Origin: Liolophura sinensis
Taxonomy: Eukaryota; Mollusca; Polyplacophora; Chitonida; Chitonidae
Direction: 5' to 3'
Length of the DNA: 64,000 bases
NCBI RefSeq assembly: GCF_032854445.1
Contig: NC_088304.1
Coordinates: forward strand, 5,270,001 to 5,334,000
The notes under the pieces were generated by a model. It was not told the origin of the DNA, made no database searches, and saw only the letters and a list, made by a program, of their open reading frames with translations. The position numbers and the translations under genes are program-made. Positions 34,801 to 46,800 of the stretch are shown one piece after another; within the stretch, counting starts at the first letter, position 1; each line of letters starts with the position of its first letter.

Positions 34801-37800
34801 AGGAGGATGCGATGTAATGGGAGACCACTCATGTTTGTATTTCAATTCTTTAAAGAGTTGTCTTCCATGGATGGTACTCGGATGTAAACCGAAACATTTG
34901 TCCAGGAATTGTACGGAATTAATTCCTTAAAATTTGTGGTATGAACACTTCGATATTCGTAATTTTTTTAGTAATGGCAGAGTGGTGTAATTAATGATAA
35001 AAAAATTATCATGATTGCGCCAAATTCATAAGAGTAAACAAGTCTGCAGTTGTGTGACCTCACCTTACAAAAACAGTAGACCAGCAGAAGTATCACAGAC
35101 AGGGTCTGACCGCCGTGGTTGAAGTCAGCCAGGTAGTGTAACCAAGGTCGCACCGCTACCAGACATCGATAGAACTGGATGAACTGCTCTATGAACATGT
35201 AATACTTTCCCTGAAATAAACCACAATAAAGCATAAACCACAACAAAGCATATACAAAACAAATCCTTAGGCTATACTGGCCCCGATAGCACAGTTCGGG
35301 AGCGGTAGATCCAAGGTCAATCCTGGGTCGAGTCACACCTAAGAGCTTAAAACAGGAAGTTGCAACTTCCTCACTTGGCGTTCAGCATGAAGGGCATAGT
35401 GCAATTACTGGTTGACCCTTATCAGTGTAATGACATGGGCGGGGTGGCTTACTTGCCTTCAGTAAGGCGTTTCATTGAAGCAGAACTGGATAAAAGAGCT
35501 GTGGAAATCCGTCCTGCAACAAAGAGGCACGTTACATGCACTCTAAGAATTCCTTTGTCGTCATATCACTGAAAAATACAACGTTAAGCCCCAAGCACTC
35601 ACTCACTCACTCACTCCTTAGGCTACAATCGTGTACTAGAAGTGTGAAACAATGCAACTAAACAGAATTTGTGCTTTCAACAAATTTTATGTTTGAAATA
35701 CAGTTATTACTTTTGCTGAGCTTATTTCTTCATAAATATGAGGGGGAAAAAGGTACAAAATATGTTATTTTAAGGCTGGTTTTATCACCATAATTCCATA
35801 CACAATTTCATGACATTTTGCTGTTGTTAGTTTCACAAGATTAATGTATGTTCTTTGTTTTGATTTTTTCTTTTCACATTTAAATCAACAAGAGTCAGCA
35901 AAGATAATTCATTACGAACCCGCTTTTTTGGTGATAGCCAAATCTGAGGTAGAAGTGACAAGCATCCTTTGATCGCTATCGCCAGAAATTTGAGAACAAA
36001 ATCTGTAATGACCAGGATCCAGGCTAATGTCCAAATATCAACAGTTTCGACCACCGGCAGTTGAAAATACAAACTGAAACAGAGAAGTATCCCATCGTAT
36101 AATACATGTAGTGGTCACGCTGTGTTGGCTGAGAGGCTGGAGTAATTGATGCATTACTTCAAACCCTCAAGTCCCTAAAACTGGCAATCTGGGTAATCAT
36201 TTCTGATGCAATAATGTCACTGTTTTCAAAGCAAAGTTTAAAAAAGTTTTAATCACCCGAACTATATTTTTATATTTAAAAAAAAAAGAAGGTTCCCGGA
36301 AAAGCTTGAGATGTGAAGACTTGGGTAGTGTTGTAAGCTGGATTAGATTAAATGAGGATTTTATGCCATAATCCAGATATTTAATTACTCTAAAAGAAGT
36401 GTCAAAGTCAAGAAAATCTCTCTAGTATGTACTACACTAGTATGTACCTTCTCCAGAGTTGCTGATCGGCAAATATGTAGTAAATGACCAGAACGTTGAC
36501 CGTCATCAACAGAACAATCCAGAGAATCGTCATCCTGGACTGACTGGGTCTGTTCTCCTGCTGTAAAGAGGATAAAATGAAAAGGCTGCATCACGGAGAG
36601 TGAGAAAAGATCAGCTATGACAGTGTGATAGCCTGGCAAATGGTCACAGGTAACCAGTGAAATACACCCTCTTGTCTATATACAACAGCAATATTTTAGG
36701 CGTGAAATAGTTGGTTTCAAGGTACATTTGTTGAATGCACTCATAGCTCTAAATGACGATGCATTCTGAATGATGAAATATAGCGATCTACGCGTGTCAA
36801 GTGGCACAAATAAAAAATTTACAATGTTCACTTCATGTAGTTATGTCCTGCATGAAACAGCTGGCCTCAGACAACATACTATTTGTTGCTAGACATTGTC
36901 CTTGACCTGCTGCTTATTTCCAGGTTTGATGATATTTTCAGCAGTTATTGTCTTCTTGTGGTAATTTAACTGTGTCAGGTGCTTGTACCAATTCTGATTC
37001 TTACCCGCATAACAGAATTATAGATCTCCAGCTCCAGCTTCCTGTTTGCATGGTAGAATGTACCCATCAATCCAGCAAATAACAGGATGCCTGCAAGGGA
37101 AAATTTCCGGCTTAAACATCATTTTTCTTTTTCATCTAATTATCAATTGATCTGATTGGTGTTCAATGTTGTGCTCAAGATGTTTTCATGTTGTGATGAT
37201 TTTGCAGGTTTACTGATGGAGTATAATTTGTGCACCTGGAATAAACCACAGGACTTTGGCAAGTACATGACTAACTCTCCAAAATGTGACACACAGATCA
37301 CCACCAGGAAAGCAGGCCCAATGTATACATGTATCAGAAAAGTAATGTCTGAATATTCAATAAACTTTATGTAAGACCACCTGAACCAGTCCAATGAATG
37401 CTGTTGTTTATTTATAGTCAGCAATTAACAGGGAAATCTCAATGATTCCAACACTGGAACTGAGCCCATACATTATGTGTACACTTACAAATGGCTGAAA
37501 AACAAGAACTGCCATGCAAATGGTGCCGTACTTAAAGAGCAAGACGAGCCTTTGAGAAAACAAGGTGATTATGATAGATACACTCATTTTATTGGGTGAT
37601 CTCTAGGCAGTGGTGTAACTGCCTGCCCGCATGCCAAATACAGGCAAAAATAGCTGCGGGCATGTTATAGGCTCGGGTATCCTGTCCGATCAGGCAGCCA
37701 CTATTTCTGGATACCCATTTTCTCCTTTACAAATAAATTCAACTCGTAATGTCCGATGGATGTCACATGTGACCCTTTTACCCTTCTGTTGTTGTGGTTA

Positions 37801-40296
37801 ACTAGACAAACGTGCTTCTGCCACACAAGAGTTCCACCAATGGGTAAGGAAGTTTTCTGTCTTCTCCATGAGTCGTACATCCAGTACAAGAAGCCGGGCA
37901 CAGGAGAGTTTGTATTTTTAACGTCAAATCCGTTGCTAACGAGAAGCTGAAATTTTGTGGCGTGCACCATTTTCTAACCAACATTGCTCCGAAAAATCCA
38001 GACATAGGTAAAGCTACGAGTTCCCTACTATCTGATCGCAATAGGTTGTATGACTACAGTTCAATTAAATGAAACGTTGAGGTCTGTTTTCAACAATTCT
38101 TGATACTCAATTCGTAATGCAGGCACTTTGCGGAACGGAATAGGCCGTCAAATCCACTCCAAAACAGCGGTACACACCGATTTCTGGTGTGGACTGACAA
38201 GCAATGGGTCTTTTCGATCACTCCTGTAAGTTTCAATCAATTTCACACTAGTTACATGTAGAAAAATGATAAAGTGTTGACTTTGGTCTTTTCAATATCA
38301 CGGTGTGCACGTGCGGCGCAATGGGTGCATCCAAATCCGAATTGTATCTCAGGCCACAGGCGGAAAACATAGATAACAAAGCAGATGTGCACATGAGGTC
38401 ATCAAGTCTTGACTGAAACCTTTAGAATTGACTGATCGGTAATTTTTTTTTTCTACATCCATGATGCAATAATCGTTAGTTGTCATTTAAGACTGTTTTT
38501 GTGGTCTTGTCTTGTTAGGTTGATTTCCATATCTTTTGGCACACGGTTCTGAGACTTAAGAACATTCAACTTGCCATGGCAGCTCAAAGTTATTTTGACG
38601 AGGGAGAAGGAGATATGAGAATGGATTTATTCACGCATGAGTGGTAATACAGATCCTATTCTCTTTAATGCACTCCAGAAATCGACGTGTGCAGCCGTTT
38701 CAAAATGGATTTAAATGCCCATTTCGTTCCGCAAAGTGCCTTACGGAAGGGACCTATGGGGATTTTTAATTCACTGATTAAACATTGAGTCAGGTAAATA
38801 TTAGAAATTGCTGAAAATTATACACCTCAGCATTTAACTTAACTGAACTAGTGTGACCAAGACAGGAGAATATGTTATGCTTGTGCTTCACTGTGTCTTC
38901 CATTCCGTCAAAGGCGTTTTAGTTGGTAATATTTGGCTGTGTTGAACATTGGCTGTGGGCAGGTAGATTAAGGCTATTACCTGCCCTGATGGCAGGCCCT
39001 TTCCAGTGAGGGCAGGCTGACTTGAGGTGCAGGCTGCCCTGATGGCAGGCACTAAAAAAAAAGTTACACCACTGTCTAAGCATGACTGATATTGCCATCA
39101 AATAATGTTGCACAAAGATGACAGCTTTCAGCAGCAATGTTGTTTGAATCTACGCAAGCAACATTTTAAGATATTCTGAGATAACTATGGGATGACATAA
39201 TCTGCAGAAAATTATGAAGCTTGCATCTTTAATGACTCGAAAAAAACATTTCAGTGTCCTTTTTATAATAATTGTACACATAAATTCCATTCAAAAAAGT
39301 GTTTTAGTGGCTGAAAAAATTGAAGAATTACAATATATATACATGTAGTAACCCAGCCAACCCTCAAAAGAGTGAAAAAATAAATATGAAATCTTAACTG
39401 ATAATTCCATTTATACAACAATAATCAGAGTTCATTAGGTGTACATGTAACTGAATAAAGCTCTGTAAGTCAGAAGTCAGGAGTCAGGGTTAGGGCAGCC
39501 CATTCAGCCAGGGTATAAAGGCCAACCTTAAAATATTCTTTGTTGGCATAACCCGACACTTTTGAAAATATATGGTCAGTCAGAAGGGAATAAATTTCTT
39601 TTTTTATTATGGCCGATGACAAAGACAGAAATTTTAAAGAAATGGTCAATAATAGAAAAATAAATAAAAAATTCAATCGACGTAGGGCTCCTTTTTTAGG
39701 GGCGGCCAGGTTACGTCCAACACACAAATTATACCAGAAATTGTTATGACTCGTGCACAAACACACTTTGATATCTTTATACATACCAAGCAGGTTCAGA
39801 AATTTTTCAACTTTAATTATCTGTCCAGTGATGAAAAAGAAAAAAAATCTTTACCTAATCTGTGGTCATACATTAGCTTGATGAAGATAATAAGCGCGAA
39901 TGGTCCAGCTGTCTCACAGCTCTTGAGGAGCAGGGCCCAGTTTGGGTGCTGGTCCTGCAGGGGAGGCTGGTCACCATTCTGGTTCTCATCCCCACCACGT
40001 CTCGCATGGGGCTGTCCCTGCTGGGACCTCTGCTGGAAACTGTGACTGTGAGCGTCAGCATGGGGACTCTGTGGGAATCCTGCATGACGCGACACAGAAC
40101 TACCTGAAAACAGGCCTTGAATTTCTGGTCGTGACATATCGATGACTGTGTCAACAGGGGATGAGGGCGATGCAGTTCTCTGAGCCAGATCGTAAAAGGC
40201 CTGCTGTAATGTTGTGGCGTTCTGGCTAACCACTGGACGGAATGGTCCCTGCCTCCTGCCATCTGAATGACTGCTGTTCTGAGGTGGATCAGCCAT
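31852..40296 (-). CDS. RNFT1/RNFT2: RNFT-type RING finger transmembrane E3 ubiquitin ligase
   Basis: Coding exons 40296-39855, 37090-37005, 36560-36448, 36073-35920, 35210-35064, 33783-33718, 32703-32602 and 31983-31852 join in phase into 413 residues. The ATG follows an in-frame TAG and lies in an exon beginning at 40335. The N-terminal ~115 residues are polar. About five hydrophobic segments follow (~122-140, 148-165, 187-207, 225-250, 298-312), consistent with an ER-type multipass protein. A C-terminal C3HC4 RING uses C354, C357, C369, H371, C374, C377, C388 and C391. The end, [15 protein letters not shown], resembles the vertebrate RNFT tail (KWKDGATSSHLQIY). RNFT1 and RNFT2 are membrane E3 ligases; this looks like a pre-duplication or RNFT2-type member. 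It is divergently paired with SPRING1. RING spacing and transmembrane homology are strong; which paralogue is uncertain. Confidence 0.94.
33000..33190. repeat. Dispersed repeat, copy 2 (also at ~25080-25335)
   Basis: GGGAGACTTGAGGA, ACATACACCGATAATTG, CTAATAAAGAAAAGAACATG and TAGCTTTGGACAG parallel the copy at 25195-25325. It is intronic in RNFT. Confidence 0.55.
33225..33622. repeat. 62-bp minisatellite, about 6.5 copies
   Basis: Units read GTCAATGTCCTGTTGTCGGA, GGTTTGACAGGTCCCCATTG and CTATTGAGGATCAGACACCT. It lies in the RNFT intron between exons 33783-33718 and 32703-32602, ending about 95 bp from the exon donor. Unit-to-unit identity is high, suggesting a young array. Confidence 0.94.
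34058..34170. repeat. ~21-bp short tandem repeat, about six units
   Basis: ATGCACGCCATACTTACAG is repeated, then decays to CATACGTACAGATATGCACA. It is in a RNFT intron. A C-rich then A-rich low-complexity stretch follows at about 34253-34294. Confidence 0.88.
35280..35622 (+). mobile_element. SINE family B, near complete, (ACTC)n tail
   Basis: The head CCCCGATAGCACAGTTCGGG is box A-like and GGTCAATCCTGGGTCGAG is box B-like, so it looks tRNA-derived. The body contains GGAAGTTGCAACTTCCTCAC, GGTTGACCCTTATCAGTGTA and GTGGAAATCCGTCCTGCAAC. The end is AAGCCCCAAGCACTCACTCA and an ACTC microsatellite. A second long copy is at 60640-60960. It is intronic in RNFT. Confidence 0.82.
37701..37970 (-). 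CDS. Possible small nested ORF, 89 codons
   Basis: An ATG in good context (AAAATGG) at 37970 opens an 89-codon frame inside RNFT intron 1, on the same strand. The translation has a protein-like mix with [17 protein letters not shown] and [15 protein letters not shown] segments, unlike the repeat-derived frames elsewhere. A possible donor (AGG|GTAAAA) lies within it near codon 65. I do not recognise the protein and no second exon could be joined with confidence. It may be a small nested gene, a fragment of one, or chance. Confidence 0.25.
   Translation of the reverse strand: MVHATKFQLLVSNGFDVKNTNSPVPGFLYWMYDSWRRQKTSLPIGGTLVWQKHVCLVNHNNRRVKGSHVTSIGHYELNLFVKEKMGIQK
38119..38742. mobile_element. 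Fold-back element, ~74-bp inverted ends, ~475-bp centre
   Basis: The left arm contains GGCACTTTGCGGAACGGAAT, the right arm ATTTCGTTCCGCAAAGTGCC. Inner parts also pair (TACACACCGATTTCTGG against CCAGAAATCGACGTGTG). Sequence beyond the right arm up to ~38870, together with that arm, recurs in diverged form at ~44690-44930. It is intronic in RNFT, with no transposase. Confidence 0.7.
39190..39335. repeat. Dispersed repeat family of three copies, copy 2
   Basis: ATTATGAAGCTTGCATCTTT, ATAAATTCCATTCAAAAAAG and TGTTTTAGTGGCTGAAAAAA align with the copies at ~23330-23450 and ~56130-56235. Confidence 0.65.
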
Positions 40297-40335
40297 GGCC
40301 AAGTCTGCTGTAATCTATCCTACAATGTTGTTCTC

Positions 40336-43300
40336 CTGCAAAAAAATAAAATGTTGTGGTCACACTCAGCAATCTTCCACGTAGATGTTATCCTACCAAC
40401 AGGTCATGTTTCTCAGTCAGCATTTAACCAACAACACAAACACAGTATATGAAAATCATTTATAAAACTATGTTTACAATTTTCTCTACTTTTGACTACG
40501 AAATTGATAATTTATCACTAGCAGCATGTGTGATTTTCACGAAGAGGTGATGAGCAATTAACAGTGCAGGCCTTATGGGTGGAAAAAAAACTGAGAAGAA
40601 CTGGAGAAGGTAAACCACTGCACTCTCTTCATGTTGAGTATGGCCTCACCAAAGGTTGGATTTGAACTTGAGATCTTGTCAGCGACAAGGCCATCTAGTT
40701 TGCTGAAAACTGACAGTCCAGGCCACAAGGGCCTATTTAATCTGTAAACCATCTGACAAAGTAATACACCAATCCCTCAAAAGAACACTGTTAATGGGGG
40801 ATAAATTAGCCTACCAAGTGTAAGTGATACGTGTAGCTAGTCAGTGTGTGGGACAAATCTGTCTACTGAGTAATAGTTATAGCCTCTGATAATTTGTGAC
40901 ATAATCTCCATAATACAGGAATAGACACAGTGTGATACTGCACATTATATTGTGACTTTCATTGATTTATGACAAGTCTATGAGTCAAAAAGAAGGTATA
41001 AAATCTGACAGTTCGATAAACTACAATTTCTAAAAGTATGTAGAGATGTGACAAGCAACAACAACTTGATAAAAAACTGGGGACACATTTGTAAAAAACA
41101 CGTAAAAATGTTATAATGAACTGTATTTTGTACAGGAGCATGTTATAATGAGGCAGAGTTGTAGTTACCATTTGACTTTTCAAATTACGTACACATCTTC
41201 AAATCTAGTTACCGAGTAATACAGTCACAGCACAGAAAAGCAGTTGAACGCTAAGCTTGGCGATTTCACTTCAGGTTTATGGAAACATCCAACCTGACTC
41301 TAGGTTAATAAACGACAACACAGAATAACTATAATTTCAAATGCAAGTGATGCTGTTCAATGTTTCCTGGCGAATATTAAAACAACATGCTAATTTCTGT
41401 ACCAATATCTGACCGATTACGTCGCTTTACAATATGAAAACACATGTTCTCAACCAAGTTTCTTCTGTTTTTTAATGCAGAGGCTTTTTTGGTTTGGGTT
41501 TGGGTTTTCAGTTTGGGTTTGGGTTTTCAGTTTGGGTTTGGGTTTTTCGGATGGTTTCAGTTTTAAACTGACCAGAAGACTCCTGACACCCGATAATAAA
41601 AGAATTTTATTTTATCAGGTTTATAAATACAATATGTTTCAAGTCCGAGCCAGGTAAATGTTCTATGAGCCACAATGGTGAATACCATCTTGGGTATTTT
41701 CTCTTCATTTGTGTTATGAAACTACCACGCGTTCAGTCGTCAAACGTTCCATGTCCCACAAATAGCAGAGGATCATTTGACACAGTGAACTAAGTATCGC
41801 AGCTAGAGCATAATGTACACTAATCAGTACTTAAAACATTTTCATCCATGCCACTGAATCTTGTAGGAACTGAAGGAATGGACTAAGTCATTTTAGACTC
41901 CAGTCATTAGGATAAACATAAACCACAGGTGAAAGAATTATCTGAATGTGACTAATGTCATGCTACTTGAAGCTTGAAACTGTTAGTCCATCTAGATGAC
42001 TTGGTGCACTATTTTAAAATTCTGACATTCATCATAACACTGAGTTCCTCAACAGCTCTAAAAAACCATTACGCGGATTTCAAACTCCCATCTCTTTGCC
42101 ACTTACAGCAAACTAACTCACCTCCTCTGCTCATTTCTGTGTAATTTTTATGTTGAGAATCTCTAATAATATCCTCTTAATTTACTATCCTCACCTATGA
42201 AACTAATGAACTTGCTGCATGGTGATCACACTGACTGCTAGAACTTCAGTGGTACCAAGTGCCTTTTCGGCTACAGCCATTTGGAGTGTCACGTGACCTA
42301 CTTCTGGGATTAAAATGCAACTGGTATTTTTGGTATTGAAATCCTCAAGAAAACTGTTATACTCTGATTGCTGTCTGCAATAACAACTTCAACTTTCACT
42401 GCTTGTAGGCTTGAGGAACAGTACAAGCAGGCAACGACATAGGTGTCGTAATTAAGATATCTAACATTTGTTTCGCAGATACATAGCCGATAGTAACTCG
42501 CCAAAGGTTGAAGGTTTATGCTAGGCACTCTGGTTTTCTCCACCCATGAAGCTGATCATCGTTATATAGTCAAATATATATAGTGCAACCAGCTATACCC
42601 AGATAAAGACCACTATGAGCAGACACTAATGACATTTTAATAAAACATAGTCTGAGTTTGGTCTGATGTTAGGTTTGGCAATGTTTTGCTCAGACATGGA
42701 TGGCCCCAAACCAATGTTGGTTGGTTAACAAAATTTTGCCAAACCCAAGGCAGAGCAATCTTAGACAAATAAAACATAGCAAAATAACCAAATGCCACTC
42801 AAGTCATGTCATCCCATACGCAGATAATTTCTGCGTTTCCCCCACCCATCAAGCCGACCACCATTATACGTCAAACATATATAGTGCAAATGCATCTTCA
42901 CACATGCATTAAATCTTCCTTAGCGTAAATCGATGTCAACAGAGTGATTTCAACCCATAATCGACTAACCCGTTGTATTTATTTTGTGAACATGTGCAGT
43001 TGTCATTGAATGTTTTTGGTTCGTCAAGACTCAGAACAGGTTAACTGATTATGGGAACCACTCAGTTGACATCAATTCACGCTAAGGAAGATTTAACGCA
43101 TGTGTAAAAATGCAGTACATATGGCATACTGTCAGTCCAACAAATAAGATGCAGTTATTCCCCGTAACTCTCCACATACATTGTGTGGGCTGATACAGAG
43201 TTTCATTCTGCAACTAAACCTGGAAATGATTGTTAGATAAACAGTGGCTAGGTAAATAGCCACTTCGTGCGATGAATGTCAGAATGTTAGAATAATACAA

Positions 43301-43499
43301 TGAAACCATTTTGATGAACTAGTAAACAGTACATTTCATATCGAAACAGGAAGTAGGCTAATGTCACAAATGGTTGGTTACCTTACCCTTTAGAGTTTAT
43401 TAAAGTTTGATTTTGCGCCCGGACAAAACATAGTCAACAGGTATATCAAATGACATTTCCTAGCTGACATTCATGCGTCACAAAACACTTCCCACTCAC
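40336..43499. other. RNFT 5' UTR intron
   Basis: It lies between the 3' splice site at 40336-40337 (minus) and a strong donor at 43499-43498 (GCGAG|GTGAGTG on the minus strand). It holds a reverse tRNA-like SINE (40540-40740, with a GTTCAAATCC box B on the minus strand), a short TTTGGG-rich stretch (41480-41550), SINE-tail scraps near 42530 and 42840, and a fold-back element at 42891-43113. No coding exon is visible. Confidence 0.6.
42891..43113. mobile_element. Fold-back MITE-like element, ~78-bp inverted ends
   Basis: CACATGCATTAAATCTTCCT and TAGCGTAAATCGATGTCAAC on the left are mirrored by GTTGACATCAATTCACGCTA and AGGAAGATTTAACGCATGTG on the right. The spacer is about 65 bp. There is no coding capacity. 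The arms are very similar, suggesting fairly recent insertion. Confidence 0.85.
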
Positions 43500-43856
43500 C
43501 TCGCCAGCAGTTAATTTCTTCGTGAAAATCTAACAAATCATATGACGTGAACAGCTTGTACGTTTCCTCGTGGAGCTGTCAGATGCTGTGTCCTTGTAAG
43601 AAACGTCCAATTCATTGGCTGCAAAACATATGCAGCGACCAATTATTCTCGCTTTTACAAAATTAAGTATTTTTGATACTCTCGCAGTTTCGTAATTTTC
43701 TCTTAGATCTCAAAATCGTGTATTTTCATGTAAAACTGAGTCGGGTTGAAAAAATAATATGGATTTCAGATCATTGTTTTCAATATTTTTGTCTTTCCAT
43801 CTAACCGTTTTTATACGAAATGCGGCTAAGATGACCATGGTCGAATTTGCCTACAA
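43500..43856. promoter_or_regulatory. Shared (bidirectional) RNFT/SPRING1 promoter interval
   Basis: The RNFT non-coding first exon ends at 43500 (minus strand donor CGAG|GTGAGTG) and the SPRING1 start codon is at 43857 (plus). Both transcription starts must therefore lie in or very near this 357-bp span. No TATA box is obvious in a position that serves both genes, as is usual for such promoters. Exact start sites cannot be read from the sequence. Confidence 0.65.
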
Positions 43857-46800
43857 ATGTTTACCTCTCGGGTGTTGCGAAGACGTTGGGTTCTGGCCGT
43901 GATTTTTATTTGTTCGTTGATTTATTTCCTTGTTAACACTTTTAAACAGGTATGTCGGCGATGTGATCGTTAGATGATCGTAAACCTCTAGGATGTGGGT
44001 ATTTTGGGGGCCTGTTTTGATCGTGAATCTTCATGTTGTTGTTGTTGTTTACATTGTCACCAACCACCACAGCACGTCAGCAGTGCCGTCATTTGTACTT
44101 AAATAAAGTTAAACATAAACTTAATTATGTCGGTCAGTTTGCAGTAAATTGTAGTCTGAACAAATAATTCTGACTAGGTGATAGATGAGCTTGAGCGTTT
44201 CCAGGATAGATTGCAGTCTACTTTCTTCAGCATGAGTGGAGGAGTGCGGCTGTGATCGCCTGGATAGCACGCATATAGGAATTGACGTTGAACAATCCAA
44301 AGCACTCAATATGGGTTACATGCCGACATACAGATTCACCCCACTCCAACCCCACTCCAGATGCGGATCTGAAATCAACACAACAACACAGGGCCACACA
44401 ACCCGTCTTAAATGTCAAGTTTAGTTATGGTTTCATCAGTCATCATGGATTTAGAATAGAAAGAACAAATTGCCCAGTCGGTCAAGCGAGAAAAAGGAGT
44501 TCTAAAGGTTCCAGTCAAGCCTTAAGGCTGTCGTCTGCACATCTTTTTTGTAATGCATGTTTGCTAACCCTAGCCTCGGACACCATCCAGGTTTTAGATG
44601 CACCTGAGGTGTCGCGCATGCACATGTGATGTTGAACAGAGAAATTCAACACTTCCTCAGATTTTCTGCATTTAGATAGACTGAAATGGATTTAAGCGTG
44701 TATGACTGATTGATAGGGTCCCTTTCTCCTCAATACAGAAGAGAAATCAATGTGTACAACGGTTTTTAGAATGGATTTAAAACCCACTTTGTTTTGAAGA
44801 GTGCTTTGCGAAATGGACAGACTGGATTTTCTTAATTCAAAGATTAAACGTTGAGGCAGGTAAATATCAAAAATTGTTGAAAATGGACCTTTAACTTGAT
44901 TAAACTACATGTCGAATAGACCGAGATTGCTCTGACATTAGGTTTGGCAAAATTTTGTTGGGACAAGGATGGCCCTATACCAATGTCAGAAAGCGTCCAA
45001 TAAACGCGAGACTCACTTAAGCCCTATACTTGGAAACTCAGGTTGTAGGCTAATCAGGTCACAGTTTCATGTTCACTGCCTTTATGACTTGGTCTGACTT
45101 CGTAGTGAGTTGGTAAGACTTTATTCTGGCAAGGTCTGCGGTCATCAAAATTTTAGATGTTCAGGATGTGTAGCATTAAGTAGAAGGGCTGGTCCTCACA
45201 GACAATGCACTTAGGATCTTGAGTTACAAAGAAGAACCATGACAGATGTATCAGAATCCTGCTGAAGAGTATTTATCAATCAGCAGAACAACAAGTCTTT
45301 TGTAGAACTTTTTCTGAGAACACATTTCATTAGTTTGTAGAAATTAGGTTAGTTGAGCTTGTGGAGAAAATGGAAGTATTTCCACTTGTCATGTGAGCAG
45401 AAGCACAAATAATTTGTGTTCAAGATGTCTGTCCATGGTTTTCTAGTCGTAGCAACGATATAAAACAAGAGTACAAGGAAAGGATGTCTTAGTATGTACT
45501 GTTTAGAGTTTGGTCCAGTGTGATGTGACTTTTATAGTTTGGTAGTGCTGATGAAATTACCAATTGATGTCAGTGCTAGGAAAACTTCTCATACTATATT
45601 TGCCAAAAATATTTTGTGTTATGCAAAACAGAAAATATCTTAATTAAGAAAATGAACGTAAAATTGTGTCCAGTGACAAAAGCATTTATCTTATAGCAAC
45701 ATGTAAAGTCACAGATTCATATTCAGCTCCTGCAGTGCTGGTTTGGCTGCAGCTTTTAATCAGAAGATTTGTTTAAGAGAGATGGCTTCTCTGCGTTCTG
45801 CATGTTTGTTTTCTTTCATAAACCTGACTGCTATCATAAAAGCAATACATTCCGGAGTACAGCATATTCATGATAAATAAAGGAACCTCGCTGACTCAGA
45901 TGGTTAAAGCACTGGATGACGGCAACCTTTGTTTTTCAATCACTAGGTCAGCAAAAATGTGTTCAGTCCCATTCTACATGTAAGTCAAGGGAATTTTCAA
46001 GATTCCACAACTTCCATAGTTCTGAGGGCAGTGGTGGCAAGAAGTGGTCTCTAGCATTCCCAGTTGCCCATATCACACAAGGGAAAATGTGCCAAAGCTT
46101 GATGGTTTATTCCAGCTTTCTCTTTCCCCCACCCTGTCAGATGAGTGAAAATATTTTTAGCACTGTATTAAATAACGATCAAGTTAACTGAACAGAAATT
46201 TTGCTGAATGGTTTGTAGGGTAGCAGTGCGCTGTCCCCTGATGATTATGAAGTGAGACGCCCACTGTTCAGACAGCCGTTTGAGTGGCAGCCCAGCCTAC
46301 AGGAGAGCAATGTGAACCAGAGCCAGACAAAGTGTCGCAATTCCGTCCAGGGGAAGTCATTGATAGCAGATGAGAGAGGTAGAGCTTGAAATTCTGGTAG
46401 TCTCGCAAGGACTCCAAAATTTATTGGTTCTTTACATACATTTATATGTCAATATTTATTACCTGAATATTTGTTTCATATATTCCAGGAATTTCAATAA
46501 TTGTTAAATGTCTTATTACTATTTGGAAGGGTTAAGGGGGGAGGGGGCTCCGTGACCGAGGGAGCTAGCTCGCCAGAGGGCCGTAATGTGTGATATATGC
46601 CTACTCAAGAATATTTCACTTATACGATGGTGGCCAGCATGGTGACAGGAGGAAATCAAAGATGCATTTAAATTTTCCAGTTTTCACTGCAGTCAAAATA
46701 TGGCCTGTGTGAAATATTCTTCTGATCAACATTTAACAAATCAGTTTTTAATGATTGCTCTATTTATGGCAGCCTTGTGCTAGAAGGTTTAGTTTTGTTG

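Noticed and set aside
37476-37543. Candidate RNFT exon (pyrimidine-AG before GCTCGTC and GTAAGT after)
   Set aside because: Its phase does not fit either neighbour. Joining exon 40296-39855 directly to 37090-37005 gives the in-phase sequence [10 protein letters not shown] that parallels vertebrate RNFT.
41480-41550. Telomere-like TTTGGG-rich repeat
   Set aside because: Only a short impure run (units of GGTTTGGGTTTTCAGTTTGG). Animal telomeres of this group are usually TTAGGG, so this is ordinary low-complexity sequence.
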